NCBI GenBank assembly: GCA_013314815.1
Contig: JABUEY010000022.1
Location: 1 to 39,365, forward strand
From: Syntrophobacteraceae bacterium
GTDB taxonomy: Bacteria > Desulfobacterota > Syntrophobacteria > Syntrophobacterales > Syntrophobacteraceae
DNA length: 39,365 nt
Direction of reading: 5' to 3'
How positions within the stretch are numbered: position 1 is the stretch's first letter; every line of letters begins with the position of its first letter. The notes beneath the pieces are model-generated. The model saw nothing but the letters and a program-made list of their open reading frames with translations, made no database searches and had not been told where the DNA came from. Both the position numbers and the translations under genes were made by a program. Of this stretch, positions 1 through 8,185 are shown in pieces.

Positions 1-326
1 TTGCCGTAAAAACCCTTCTCACCCCACCGGGTGGGGCCCATGACCACGTTCAGGCCCGTGGCTTCAGCCAGGTATTCGACCTGGCATCGCTCCTGCACCC
101 TGTGATACCCGGAATCGATTTCCTGGAGACCTATGATGTCGGCGTCGAGCTCCCTGATCACCCCGGCAGTTCGCCGAGGATCCAGGCGGCGATCCAAGCC
201 CACGCATCGATGAATATTGTAGCTGGCAACACAAAGCGAAAATCCGCTGCCGCCGTTCGAAGACATCCGGACGTCGGATTCCGACACCCGAGCATACTGC
301 TCAAACGGGTCAACCACCTTGCTCAT
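1..326 (-). CDS. Endonuclease/exonuclease/phosphatase (EEP) family hydrolase, N-terminal part
   Basis: This gene runs off the left edge, so only the first 108 codons are present. The minus strand reads from ATG at 326 behind a good ribosome site (GAGGAAAGG). Around residues 30-40 it has the EEP opening strand with the metal-site Asn in SYNIHRC, then about 25 residues on the second hallmark IIGLQEID, whose Glu is the metal ligand. The segment PTRWGEKG follows. These are the first two motifs of the fold shared by exonuclease III, DNase I, sphingomyelinases and inositol phosphatases. The stretch before the first motif carries no evident signal peptide, so it is probably cytoplasmic. The substrate cannot be told from this part, and the downstream catalytic His and Asp motifs lie outside the window. 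Family assignment is firm; specific function is open. Confidence 0.8.
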   Translation of the reverse strand, partial: MSKVVDPFEQYARVSESDVRMSSNGGSGFSLCVASYNIHRCVGLDRRLDPRRTAGVIRELDADIIGLQEIDSGYHRVQERCQVEYLAEATGLNVVMGPTRWGEKGFYG

Positions 327-475
327 GACCTTTCCTCACATCGAAAACTTCAACACTGCAAAAGGGTTTGTCCATCATGAAGATGGTTTTCTTACTGATC
401 ACAAAATGAACTTTCCCTCAAAACCGGCTGAATGCACGGCGAATCTGTCCTTCGGCTTCCCTCACACTGCACTGT

Positions 476-709
476 TCATCCGGCTACCGCTGCCATAAGA
501 TACCACCGCATGCAGCGTCGATGCATCTGGAAAACCGTATCGATCCGGCACGACCGAAGAGAACCAGGCCAGCAGACACAGCCCCCACTCGATGAACCCG
601 AGCAGATTTCATCCCGTGTCCGCTTCAGATGATTCTCCTTCATAACCGGTGAACGCCCAAGATCAAGACCCTTCATGTAATTATCGAGTTCGTCACGAAA
701 TTTTTCCAT
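476..709 (-). pseudogene. Possible frameshifted remnant of a small membrane protein gene
   Basis: From ATG at 709 the first 38 codons read like a genuine N-terminus: charged, amphipathic, beginning MEKFRDELDNYMKGLDLG. After about codon 38 the frame turns into an atypical Ser/Gly/Cys-rich tail. Shifting frame near position 600 instead gives a hydrophobic run (FIEWGLCLLAWFSSVVPD) of membrane-helix type, followed by a stop near 475. This pattern suggests one frameshift in an old small gene with a charged N-terminus and one membrane segment. The ribosome site is weak (GGTAAG). I do not recognise a family. It could equally be a chance open frame. Confidence 0.25.
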
Positions 710-746
710 TCGTTCTTACCGCAATTATGCCCAGACAAGAAGGGTT

Positions 747-850
747 CATCCGGCAACCGAGTACCTCCGGTGCTTTTCACACAACGGGTCGTAAACACAA
801 AGGATCGATGGCATCACAACGTCATTCGGCTTCACAGGGCCATTCCTACC
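747..850. repeat. Diverged copy of dispersed intergenic repeat (copy 1)
   Basis: The stretch starting CATCCGGCAACCGAGT closely matches the left end of the repeat near 9781 (CATCCGGCAAACGAGT). It is followed at similar spacing by CACAACGGG versus CACAAAGG, and then by CATCACAACGTCATTC versus CGCTACAACGTCATTT. The match is broken by small insertions, so this is an eroded copy. It belongs with the copies at 9781 and 33308. Confidence 0.4.
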
Positions 851-1044
851 CCTATAGTCCAGGTGCAGATCGCGCCATAGATCTCTTCACCCGGAATTGC
901 CCTGCTCCATCCATCCATCCTGTATTCCAGGCTCTTTCCCGTTGCTTGAAGCTGTTTAGCCATGCCCAGTCACTTTTTTTCTGACGTTTACGCCCCTCTC
1001 ACCGACGTGAGCCAATCAGCCTTTCTGCATGGTTTCCGAATTTC

Positions 1045-1073
1045 TTGACTCCGCCCGCCCTATACTATTTAAT
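1045..1073 (+). promoter_or_regulatory. Predicted sigma70 promoter for the duplicated-domain gene
   Basis: A TTGACT -35 box (1045-1050) is followed after 17 bases by TTTAAT (1068-1073), each one mismatch from consensus. Transcription would begin near 1080, leaving an 85-base leader before the ATG at 1165. TATACT at 1061 lies too close to the -35 box to serve with it. Confidence 0.45.
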
Positions 1074-1164
1074 GAAATTTAACGAAATCATACGAGTTTC
1101 ACTTGTTTCATCGAGCTGTTTGTCCAGTTGGTCCGGAGTAGACACAAAAGCATGGGAGGGTGAA

Positions 1165-1650
1165 ATGAGCAAAGGTGAAGCCGAGAAAGGCTCCGGCGAT
1201 CCTGCCACCGAAGAAGAAAAGAAACGGGAAGAACAGGCAGACGAGGCGATTTGTTCGGCCTGTGAACACAGCGGCATCAAGGTCTCTTCGTGGGACGATT
1301 TTGAAGCATGGGGCCAGTACGTTGAAGGCCAGCTCGACGAACCTCAGCTCGCGGAAACCGCCGAGAAGGAAATAACTGAATTTGCAAGGGTTTTCGGAAA
1401 GTACCTGGTAATAGACAAGGAAGAACCTGCACACGTCAGGAAGGAGCGGCAAAAACACGAACGTGCCGGGCAGGCCAACAGGATTTACAGAAGGGTGTGC
1501 AGAGAGGCCGGGCTTACTCTTTGTTTCTTCAAGGATTTCGATTCGTGGAGTGAATATGTGAAAGGGGGACTGACCGATTCGGAATTTCACGAAAAGGTGG
1601 AGAAGGAACTCCGGAGGATGATGGCGGAGGGGCATTCAACCAACGGATAA
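1165..1650 (+). CDS. Unknown protein with a tandem 42-residue repeat
   Basis: A 161-residue acidic and charged protein with no recognised family. The start was placed at 1165 because GGGAGGG lies just ahead; the frame is open further upstream but without a ribosome site. After a Glu/Lys-rich N-terminus (residues 1-25), residues 29-70 and 108-149 align without gaps, sharing Cys33/112, Gly37/116, DF 45-46/124-125, Trp49/128, YV 52-53/131-132, Gly55/134, Leu57/136 and EKE 67-69/146-148. A charged linker of about 37 residues separates the units. There is no signal peptide or membrane segment, so it is probably cytoplasmic. The repeat suggests a small helical domain duplicated within the gene, possibly for dimer-like pairing or binding. 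It stands alone behind its own predicted promoter. The gene is probably real; its function is unknown. Confidence 0.75.
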   Translation: MSKGEAEKGSGDPATEEEKKREEQADEAICSACEHSGIKVSSWDDFEAWGQYVEGQLDEPQLAETAEKEITEFARVFGKYLVIDKEEPAHVRKERQKHERAGQANRIYRRVCREAGLTLCFFKDFDSWSEYVKGGLTDSEFHEKVEKELRRMMAEGHSTNG

Positions 1651-1850
1651 CGGATCGAAGTTTCGGCCCTGGAGCATTGCCTCCCCCGGCTGGATGAGTC
1701 TCCGACAGGGAAGCCTTTTCGGCCTGCAGGACCCGGTCGAGGGTGCCGGGCCCCGCGAAGCGGCCTCTCAAAACCGAAATCGACACCATCGCTTCCCCGA
1801 TTGCCGGCAAGATTGCGCTGTAATCCCATAAAACGCCGCAAAGGAGCCGC

Positions 1851-3707
1851 ATGGACGATCATATGAATCTCGGGGCGGTCTGGACGGGCAGTGGACTGTG
1901 CCGGTTCCGCGTTTGGGCTCCCCGCGCAGGAAGCGTCCAGGTCCACACGGTGTCTCCCGAAAAACATTTTTTCGATATGCAGCGGGATGATCTGGGCTTT
2001 TTCAGCACGTCCGTCGAGGGGATCCATCCCGGAACGGAATACTTCTTCAGGCTCGACGGGAAACTCGACAGACCCGATCCCGCTTCGTACTTTCAGCCTC
2101 ACGGCGTCCACGGGGCATCGAGAATCATCGACCTATCCTTTCCATGGGAGGATGAAGGCTGGACAGGGGTCCCCCTGCACGCCACCCTGTTCTACGAACT
2201 CCACGTGGGCACGTTCACTCCCGAAGGCACCTTCGACGCCATCATCCCCCGCATTCCGATACTTCGGGACCTGGGAATCAACAACATCGAAATCATGCCG
2301 GTTGCCCAGTTTCCAGGGGAAAGAAACTGGGGATATGACGGAGTCTATCTCTACTCGGTGCAGAATTCCTATGGGGGGCCCGAAGCATTCATGCGATTCG
2401 TGAATGCGTGCCACAAGCATGGGATCGCCGTAACACTGGACGTCGTCTACAACCACCTCGGCCCTGAAGGCAATTACCTCAGAGACTTCGGGCCGTATTT
2501 CACATCCCGGTACAGGACCCCGTGGGGAGATGCCGTCAACTTCGATGGTCCATGGAGCGACGGGGTCAGGGATTTCTTCATCGGCAACGCCCTCCACTGG
2601 TTCAAGAACTTTCACGTCGACGCCCTCCGCCTCGACGCGGTTCACGCCATGACCGACATGAGTGCCACACCTTTTCTCCGGGAGCTGTCGGAAAAAGTGG
2701 AAGTCCTGGGCTGCACGGACGGCAGGAAGCGTTATCTTATTGCAGAAAGTGATCTGAACGACAGCCGCCTGATTCGCCCGAGAGCGGTATGGGGATTTGG
2801 TTTGGACGCTCAATGGTGCGACGATTTTCATCATTCGCTGCACGCGGTTCTTACGGGAGAGACCGAGGGATACTACGCCGATTTCGGTAGCCTGGAGCAC
2901 CTCGAGAAGGCATTCAGGGACGGCTTTGTCTATTCCGGCGGGTATTCCGTTTTTCGGCAGAGGAGACACGGCAATTTTTCGGCTGACCTGCCTTCGGAAC
3001 AGTTTGTGGTCGCTTCCCAGAATCACGACCAGGTGGGCAACAGGATGCTGGGGGAGCGCCTTTCGGCTCTCGTTTCCTTCGAAGCCCGGAAACTCGCCGC
3101 CGGAGTGGTCCTCCTTTCCCCGTTCATTCCTTTGCTCTTCATGGGAGAGGAATACAACGAGGATGCTCCTTTTCTCTATTTTATCAGCCACGGCGACCCG
3201 GACCTCGTGGATGCCGTAAGAAAGGGCCGAAGGGAGGAGTTTCAGCGCTTCGAATGGACGGAGGATCCGCCCGATCCCCAGGCGGAGGAAACCTTTCTGA
3301 AATCCAGGATTGGATGGCACAGGAGAAACCAGGGGTTGCACAAGGTCATGCTTGACTTCTACCGCAGACTCATTTGTCTGAGGCAGAAGATCCTGGCCGT
3401 CTTCTCACCGAATAGAAAGGACCTGCAGGCCAAAGGAATCGAAGACCAAGAACTGCTGATTCTCAGCAGGGAGAACGGGACCGATTCGGTCCTCTGCCTG
3501 TTCCATTTCGGCAAAGCAGACACTGCGGTTCAATTGCCCTGGCCGGTGCCCTCGACAGGAAAGCACAGTAAGGTTCTGGATTCAGCCGATGTGGCGTGGA
3601 GCGGGCCGGGCAGCAGGGCACCGGTCGAACTCGGTCGTGACGACACCCTGTTCCTGAGGGCGGAAAGTTTCCTTGTCTATACGAACATCGATTTCTGTTC
3701 GGAATGA
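1851..3707 (+). CDS. treZ: Malto-oligosyltrehalose trehalohydrolase TreZ
   Basis: A 618-residue GH13 enzyme that cleaves trehalose from the trehalose-capped end of malto-oligosaccharides made by TreY. The N-terminal 95 residues form the usual beta-sandwich (CBM48-type), followed by the (beta/alpha)8 barrel with ELHVGTFTPEGTF, NWGYDGVY and DVVYNHLGPEGNYL. The catalytic nucleophile is Asp262 (ALRLDAVH), the acid/base Glu299 (IAESDLND) and the stabilising Asp393 (SQNHDQVGNR). Length is normal for the family. The ATG at 1851 sits 4 bases behind AAGGAG; a second ATG four codons on is less well placed. It is followed after 19 bases by treY, so the two are almost certainly co-transcribed. No treX debranching gene is visible in the window. 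The product acts in the cytoplasm on glycogen-derived chains. Confidence 0.95.
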   Translation: MDDHMNLGAVWTGSGLCRFRVWAPRAGSVQVHTVSPEKHFFDMQRDDLGFFSTSVEGIHPGTEYFFRLDGKLDRPDPASYFQPHGVHGASRIIDLSFPWEDEGWTGVPLHATLFYELHVGTFTPEGTFDAIIPRIPILRDLGINNIEIMPVAQFPGERNWGYDGVYLYSVQNSYGGPEAFMRFVNACHKHGIAVTLDVVYNHLGPEGNYLRDFGPYFTSRYRTPWGDAVNFDGPWSDGVRDFFIGNALHWFKNFHVDALRLDAVHAMTDMSATPFLRELSEKVEVLGCTDGRKRYLIAESDLNDSRLIRPRAVWGFGLDAQWCDDFHHSLHAVLTGETEGYYADFGSLEHLEKAFRDGFVYSGGYSVFRQRRHGNFSADLPSEQFVVASQNHDQVGNRMLGERLSALVSFEARKLAAGVVLLSPFIPLLFMGEEYNEDAPFLYFISHGDPDLVDAVRKGRREEFQRFEWTEDPPDPQAEETFLKSRIGWHRRNQGLHKVMLDFYRRLICLRQKILAVFSPNRKDLQAKGIEDQELLILSRENGTDSVLCLFHFGKADTAVQLPWPVPSTGKHSKVLDSADVAWSGPGSRAPVELGRDDTLFLRAESFLVYTNIDFCSE

Positions 3708-3726
3708 ATGGAAGGGATTCAGGCCG

Positions 3727-6507
3727 ATGAGAATACCCTGCTCCACCTACCGTCTGCAGTTCCACTCGGGATTCACTTTTCGACACGCGATGCTCCTGGT
3801 CGAATACCTGCACCAGCTCGGCATTTCAGACATCTATGCATCTCCCGTTTTCAAGGCGCGCAAGGGCAGCCTGCACGGGTACGATGTCGTCGATCCCAAC
3901 GTTTTGAATCCCGAACTGGGGACCGAGGAGGAGCTGCGGGAACTCCGACGGAAGTTCGATGAATACGGCATAGGATGGCTTCAGGACATCGTGCCCAATC
4001 ATATGGCCTTCGACACGGACAACAGGATGCTGATGGATGTCCTCGAAAAGGGCACCGCCTCCCAGTATTTCCATTTCTTCGACTTCGACTGGAACCATGC
4101 CTGTGAAAGCATGAGAAACAGGCTGCTGGCCCCTTTCCTGGGCAAATCCTACGGGCAGAGCCTTGAAGACGGCGAAATCCGGATCATTTATACGCAGGAC
4201 GGATTCATGGTCAACTACTATGCGCTCTCTTTTCCTCTGCGCATCGAATCCTACTCCCGCATCCTCTCGCTCCACCTCGAAGAATTGAAGGAACAGCTCG
4301 GGAACGAAGACCCGTCCGTCATTAAGCTCGTGGGCATGCTTTACGTTATCAGGAGTTTTCCGTGCCAGGGGGTAGAAGGTGAGAGAAGCGAGCAGACCCG
4401 TTTCATCAAGGGAATCCTGTGGGAATTCTACAACAGGAACCCGGCAATAAAGAATCATATAGACCGGAATCTCGAAGACATCAACGGCCTCGGTTCCGAT
4501 ACGAGCCGCAGCATTCTCGACGAACTTCTGTTCGACCAGTTCTATCGCCTGTCCTTCTGGAAGGTTGCCAGCGAAGAAATCAACTACAGGCGCTTCTTCA
4601 GCATCAATGAACTGATTTCCATCCGGATCGAGGACTTCGACGTCTTCCACCAGTGTCACTACCTGATCTCGAGGTTTACACGGGAAGGGATCTTCACAGG
4701 GCTTCGCATAGACCATATCGACGGACTCTTCCATCCGCTCCAGTATCTCCAGAGACTCCAGGAAAGTGTTCAAGACTCCTACACAGTGGTCGAAAAGATA
4801 CTCGCACCCGACGAAGACCTTCCTCCACACTGGCCCGTTCAAGGCACGTCCGGCTACGACTTCATGTACCACCTCAACGGAATATTCTGCCGCACCGGCA
4901 ATGAAAAAGCTCTCGACCGGATCTATACCTCCTTTACCGGCCACAGGGTCCACCAGGAAGAACTCCTTTATGAAAAAAAACGCCTGATCGTCGAGAGATT
5001 CATGACGGGAGACGTCGACAACCTGGCGCACCTGATGAAGCGTATTTCGAGCCGGGACCGTGGAGGCTGCGACATTACGCTGTACGGTCTGCGACGGGCG
5101 ATCCACGAGGTCCTGGCTCACTTCCCGGTCTACAGGACCTATATCAGTCCTGAATCGTTCACGGAACTGGACAAGCACTACATCCGGCAGGCATTGGACC
5201 TCGCCATAAAAAGAAACCCGGACCTCGTCTACGAACTGAATTACCTCGGAAAATTTCTGCTGATCCAGTTTCACGATTATCTGAGCGAAAAGGAGAAGGA
5301 AGAATGGTATCATTTCGTGATGAAATTTCAGCAGTTCACGGGCCCACTCATGGCCAAAGGCTTTGAAGACACCATTCTCTATATCTATAACAGGCTGATC
5401 TCACTTAATGAGGTTGGAGGGGACCCGTTTGCCTTCGGGGTGTCTCGCGGGCGCTTCCATCATTTCATCCACAGACGTGCCGCGAATATGCCTCATTCCA
5501 TGAATGCCACATCGACTCACGATACCAAGAGGGGCGAAGATGTTCGAGCCAGGATCCACGTATTGAGTGAAATCCCGGGGGAGTGGGAAGCCAGGGTAAG
5601 GTTCTGGCGGGAGACAAACAGAAAGTACAGGAAAAGGCCTGATGGATCAGCGGTTCCCAGCAGAAACGACGAGTATTTCTTTTACCAGACCATTGTGGGA
5701 GCATGCCCCTTTGATTCGGCCGAATGGAGCTCGTTTGTGCAGCGGATCAGGGAGTACATGAACAAGTCGATACGGGAGGCAAAAGTTCATACGGGGTGGA
5801 TCAAGAGAGACGAAGGATACGAGACGGCCTTCGACTCCTTTATCGACAGGGTTCTCGATCCTTCCAACAGCATATTCCTCGATGATTTCCTGGCCTTTCA
5901 GCGAAAAGTCGCCTACTACGGTATGCTGAACTCCCTTTCGCAGGTTCTGATCAAAAGCACATGTCCGGGAGTACCCGATTTCTACCAGGGAACCGAACTC
6001 TGGGAATTCAGTCTTGTGGATCCGGACAACCGGCGCCCTGTGGATTTCAGGAAACGAACGAGGTATGTCATGCGGATGCAGCGCGACGGATGCAGTATCC
6101 CCTTCATTCAGAAGCTTCTGAAAACATACCCGGACGGGCGGATCAAGCTTTTTCTCACATATAAGGTCCTGAAAGCTAGAAGAGAGCACCCGCTTCTCTT
6201 TCAGGACGGGGAATACCTGCCCCTTGAGACTCGAGGCCGATATGGCAACCACATCATCGCCTTTGCCCGCAGGAGGAATCACTCCTGGGCGCTGACCATC
6301 GCTCCCCGCTTTTGGACGGACATGGTCAGGGAAGGACAGCCCCCTTTGGGCCAGGATGTCTGGGCGGACACGGAAATACGGCTTCCCCAGGATGCACCGT
6401 CGGCCTGGAGGGATGTGATCACCGGGGAGTCCGCTTTTGGGGGGCCGAATCTCCTGGCAGGAGATGTGCTCCGACATTTTCCGGTATCTTTGCTCCTTCA
6501 TCCCTGA
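3727..6507 (+). CDS. treY: Malto-oligosyltrehalose synthase TreY
   Basis: A 926-residue GH13 transglycosylase that converts the reducing-end alpha-1,4 bond of malto-oligosaccharides into an alpha,alpha-1,1 bond, giving the substrate of TreZ. The start STYRLQFHSGFTF, then YASPVFKARKGSLHGYD and DIVPNHMAFD, are characteristic of TreY. Catalytic residues are Asp329 (GLRIDHIDG), Glu356 (VVEKIL) and Asp599 (STHDTKRGEDVR). The C-terminal part has PDFYQGTELWEFSLVDPDNRRPVD, also typical. Although the frame is open to 3673 within treZ, the ATG at 3727 has GGAAGGGA nine bases upstream and matches the usual family N-terminus. Together with TreZ it gives the two-step trehalose route from glycogen, probably for osmotic or desiccation stress. 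Confidence 0.95.
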   Translation: MRIPCSTYRLQFHSGFTFRHAMLLVEYLHQLGISDIYASPVFKARKGSLHGYDVVDPNVLNPELGTEEELRELRRKFDEYGIGWLQDIVPNHMAFDTDNRMLMDVLEKGTASQYFHFFDFDWNHACESMRNRLLAPFLGKSYGQSLEDGEIRIIYTQDGFMVNYYALSFPLRIESYSRILSLHLEELKEQLGNEDPSVIKLVGMLYVIRSFPCQGVEGERSEQTRFIKGILWEFYNRNPAIKNHIDRNLEDINGLGSDTSRSILDELLFDQFYRLSFWKVASEEINYRRFFSINELISIRIEDFDVFHQCHYLISRFTREGIFTGLRIDHIDGLFHPLQYLQRLQESVQDSYTVVEKILAPDEDLPPHWPVQGTSGYDFMYHLNGIFCRTGNEKALDRIYTSFTGHRVHQEELLYEKKRLIVERFMTGDVDNLAHLMKRISSRDRGGCDITLYGLRRAIHEVLAHFPVYRTYISPESFTELDKHYIRQALDLAIKRNPDLVYELNYLGKFLLIQFHDYLSEKEKEEWYHFVMKFQQFTGPLMAKGFEDTILYIYNRLISLNEVGGDPFAFGVSRGRFHHFIHRRAANMPHSMNATSTHDTKRGEDVRARIHVLSEIPGEWEARVRFWRETNRKYRKRPDGSAVPSRNDEYFFYQTIVGACPFDSAEWSSFVQRIREYMNKSIREAKVHTGWIKRDEGYETAFDSFIDRVLDPSNSIFLDDFLAFQRKVAYYGMLNSLSQVLIKSTCPGVPDFYQGTELWEFSLVDPDNRRPVDFRKRTRYVMRMQRDGCSIPFIQKLLKTYPDGRIKLFLTYKVLKARREHPLLFQDGEYLPLETRGRYGNHIIAFARRRNHSWALTIAPRFWTDMVREGQPPLGQDVWADTEIRLPQDAPSAWRDVITGESAFGGPNLLAGDVLRHFPVSLLLHP

Positions 6508-6618
6508 CGAACCGCAGCCATCCGTCCGCCCGAGCAAACAGGGGATGAAGTAGTTCCCTGGAACGTTCATGGCATGTGACTGTTTTTCTTCCTTTTGAAT
6601 TCGAAACGGGAGGCTTGT

Positions 6619-7098
6619 TTGACTCTACTTCGCGGCAGAACTGCCACGATTCTTATCGCAGACGACGACCAGGATGACCGCGTTCTCATCAGGGACGCGT
6701 TTCTCGAAGGTTCTACCGCCACGGACCTGCGTTTTGTCGAAAACGGAGAAGCTTTGATGAAATATCTTAAGCGGCAGGGTGTCTATTCGGATTCCGTCCG
6801 TTCCCCTCGCCCCCATCTCATTCTTCTGGATCTGAACATGCCCGGCAAGAACGGCCGCGACGCACTGCTCGAAATCAAGAGCGACCCGAAACTGCGAGCC
6901 ATTCCCGTCGTTGTACTCACCACATCCCGCCGACAGGACGATATCCTGTTCAGTTACGATACAGGAGCCAATTCTTACATCACCAAGCCGGTAACCTATG
7001 AGGAACTGGTCGAGGTGGTGAAGACTTTGACCCAATACTGGCTGGAGACCGTCGAACTGCCGGTGGATTCGAGGAGAGCGCCCTTTGGAGATTCCTGA
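6619..7098 (+). CDS. Single-domain response regulator, Rcp1-like
   Basis: A 159-residue receiver domain with no output domain. The acidic pocket ADDDQDD lies near residue 16, the phosphoacceptor is Asp71 (LLDLNMPG), the conserved Thr lies in VVLTTSR and the Lys in YITKPV. The extended loop before the phosphoacceptor (YLKRQGVYSDSVRSPRPHL) is typical of Rcp1/CheY-like regulators paired with phytochrome-type or hybrid kinases. I placed the start at TTG 6619 because GGGAGG lies five bases ahead; an earlier TTG at 6595 lacks a ribosome site. The next gene, a receiver-kinase, overlaps its end by 14 bases, so they are translationally coupled. A phosphorelay role is likely, with the output elsewhere. 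Confidence 0.88.
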   Translation: MTLLRGRTATILIADDDQDDRVLIRDAFLEGSTATDLRFVENGEALMKYLKRQGVYSDSVRSPRPHLILLDLNMPGKNGRDALLEIKSDPKLRAIPVVVLTTSRRQDDILFSYDTGANSYITKPVTYEELVEVVKTLTQYWLETVELPVDSRRAPFGDS

Positions 7099-8152
7099 GG
7101 TGAGAGTCCTCCTCATAGAAGACGATGAAGACGACTATGTCCTGATCCGCGACCTCCTGGAGGAGGTTTCATCCACAAGGTACGATCTTGACTGGGTTTC
7201 CGATGCGGGACGGGGCCTGGACAAGCTGAGGGGCGGCCGCCACGATGTGTGTCTCCTGGATCACATGCTGGGGGAACTGACGGGGCTCGAGCTGCTCGAT
7301 CAGGCAGGCGGGAACCATTGCAGCACGCCGGTGATCTTTCTCACGGGCCAGGATAATTACAGCCTGGACATGCAGGCCATGAAGAGGGGAGCATCCGATT
7401 ACCTGGTCAAAGGACACATCTCCGCACCCCTCTTGGAGCGATCCATCCGGTATTCCATCGAGCATCGCAAGACTGCGGAGGCTCTCAGAAAATCTGAAAA
7501 GGAACTGAAATATCTTTCTTCCAGGCTTCTTTCCTACCAGGAAAACGAGCGAAAAATGATCGCCGCCAGGCTTCACGACGAACTGGGGCAGATCCTGACC
7601 GCCGTAAAACTGGGAGTCGAGGACGCGATCGGCCTGATGCCGGAGGGCGAATCATGCACGCGCCTGAAATCGCTGCTTCCGTCCATACAGGATGGAATCG
7701 ACGAGGTGCGCAACCTCTACACACGACTCAGACCATCCCTCCTGGACGATTTGGGGATAGGCGCCACCATCCACTGGTACTGCAGACAATTCAAGGAATT
7801 GCACCCCAAAATTCACATCGAAACACAGATCGACATACTCGAAGATCGCATCCCGTCGTCGGTCAAGGACGCCATCTTCCGAATTGTCCAGGAAGCACTG
7901 GGAAATGTATCGAGACACAGCAGCGCCGGGCGCGTTCATCTCAGCCTGCTCGAGATCGATGGAAACATCGTGCTGACCGTTCAGGACAACGGCCTGGGAT
8001 TTGACATCGACGCCGCTCTGCCGGAAGACCATCGAGCCAGGGGACTGGGATTTCTCAGTATGAAGGAACGAACGGAACTGTTCGGAGGTACGTTGAAGAT
8101 CGACTCAACGAGGGGGTCGGGGACGACGATCACGGCATCGTGGACAAACTGA
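7085..8152 (+). CDS. Receiver-histidine kinase hybrid (REC-HisKA_3-HATPase)
   Basis: A 355-residue cytoplasmic kinase. Residues 5-120 are a receiver domain (LIEDDEDD, phosphoacceptor Asp59 in CLLDHMLG, VIFLTGQ, DYLVKG). A short coiled coil (about 122-150) leads to a HisKA_3 dimerisation domain with phosphorylated His164 in AARLHDELGQ. The ATPase domain has the N box in EALGNVSRHS, the G1 box DNGLGFD and the G2 box GLGFLSMKERTELFGG, of the NarL/DegS kinase class. There is no sensory or membrane domain, so its input is phosphotransfer through the receiver. The start is TTG 7085 behind GAGGAG; GTG 7100 is also possible. It overlaps the preceding response regulator. No LuxR-type output regulator is adjacent, which is unusual for this kinase class. 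Confidence 0.9.
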   Translation: MEIPEVRVLLIEDDEDDYVLIRDLLEEVSSTRYDLDWVSDAGRGLDKLRGGRHDVCLLDHMLGELTGLELLDQAGGNHCSTPVIFLTGQDNYSLDMQAMKRGASDYLVKGHISAPLLERSIRYSIEHRKTAEALRKSEKELKYLSSRLLSYQENERKMIAARLHDELGQILTAVKLGVEDAIGLMPEGESCTRLKSLLPSIQDGIDEVRNLYTRLRPSLLDDLGIGATIHWYCRQFKELHPKIHIETQIDILEDRIPSSVKDAIFRIVQEALGNVSRHSSAGRVHLSLLEIDGNIVLTVQDNGLGFDIDAALPEDHRARGLGFLSMKERTELFGGTLKIDSTRGSGTTITASWTN

Positions 8153-8185
8153 AACCCTTGCCTGTCCTCCATGATTTATCCCGGA

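Larger units (their letters stand above)
327..1044. other. Long poorly coding stretch upstream of the duplicated-domain gene
   Basis: No open frame here has convincing length, ribosome site and codon use together. It lies between the start of the leftward EEP gene and the promoter of the rightward gene at 1165. Two things are visible: a possible broken small gene on the minus strand (476-709) and a diverged copy of a repeat also found near 9780 and 33310 (747-850). Base composition is lower in GC than the flanking genes, as expected for non-coding DNA. No tRNA, structured RNA motif or clear terminator was recognised. Confidence 0.5.

Noticed and set aside
82-98. A GG-N10-GC sigma54-like site on the plus strand
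   Set aside because: It is inside the coding region of the EEP gene with no rightward gene following.
1061-1066. TATACT as the -10 box for the gene at 1165
   Set aside because: The gap to TTGACT is only 10 bases. TTTAAT seven bases further gives the standard 17.
1651-1850. A structured RNA in the 200 bases before treZ
   Set aside because: Several GC-rich inverted pairs exist but none forms a conserved or strong structure.
3826-5313. A 495-codon open frame on the minus strand inside treY
   Set aside because: It lies wholly within a gene with all catalytic motifs, and its product has no recognisable family. Long antisense frames are expected in high-GC genes.
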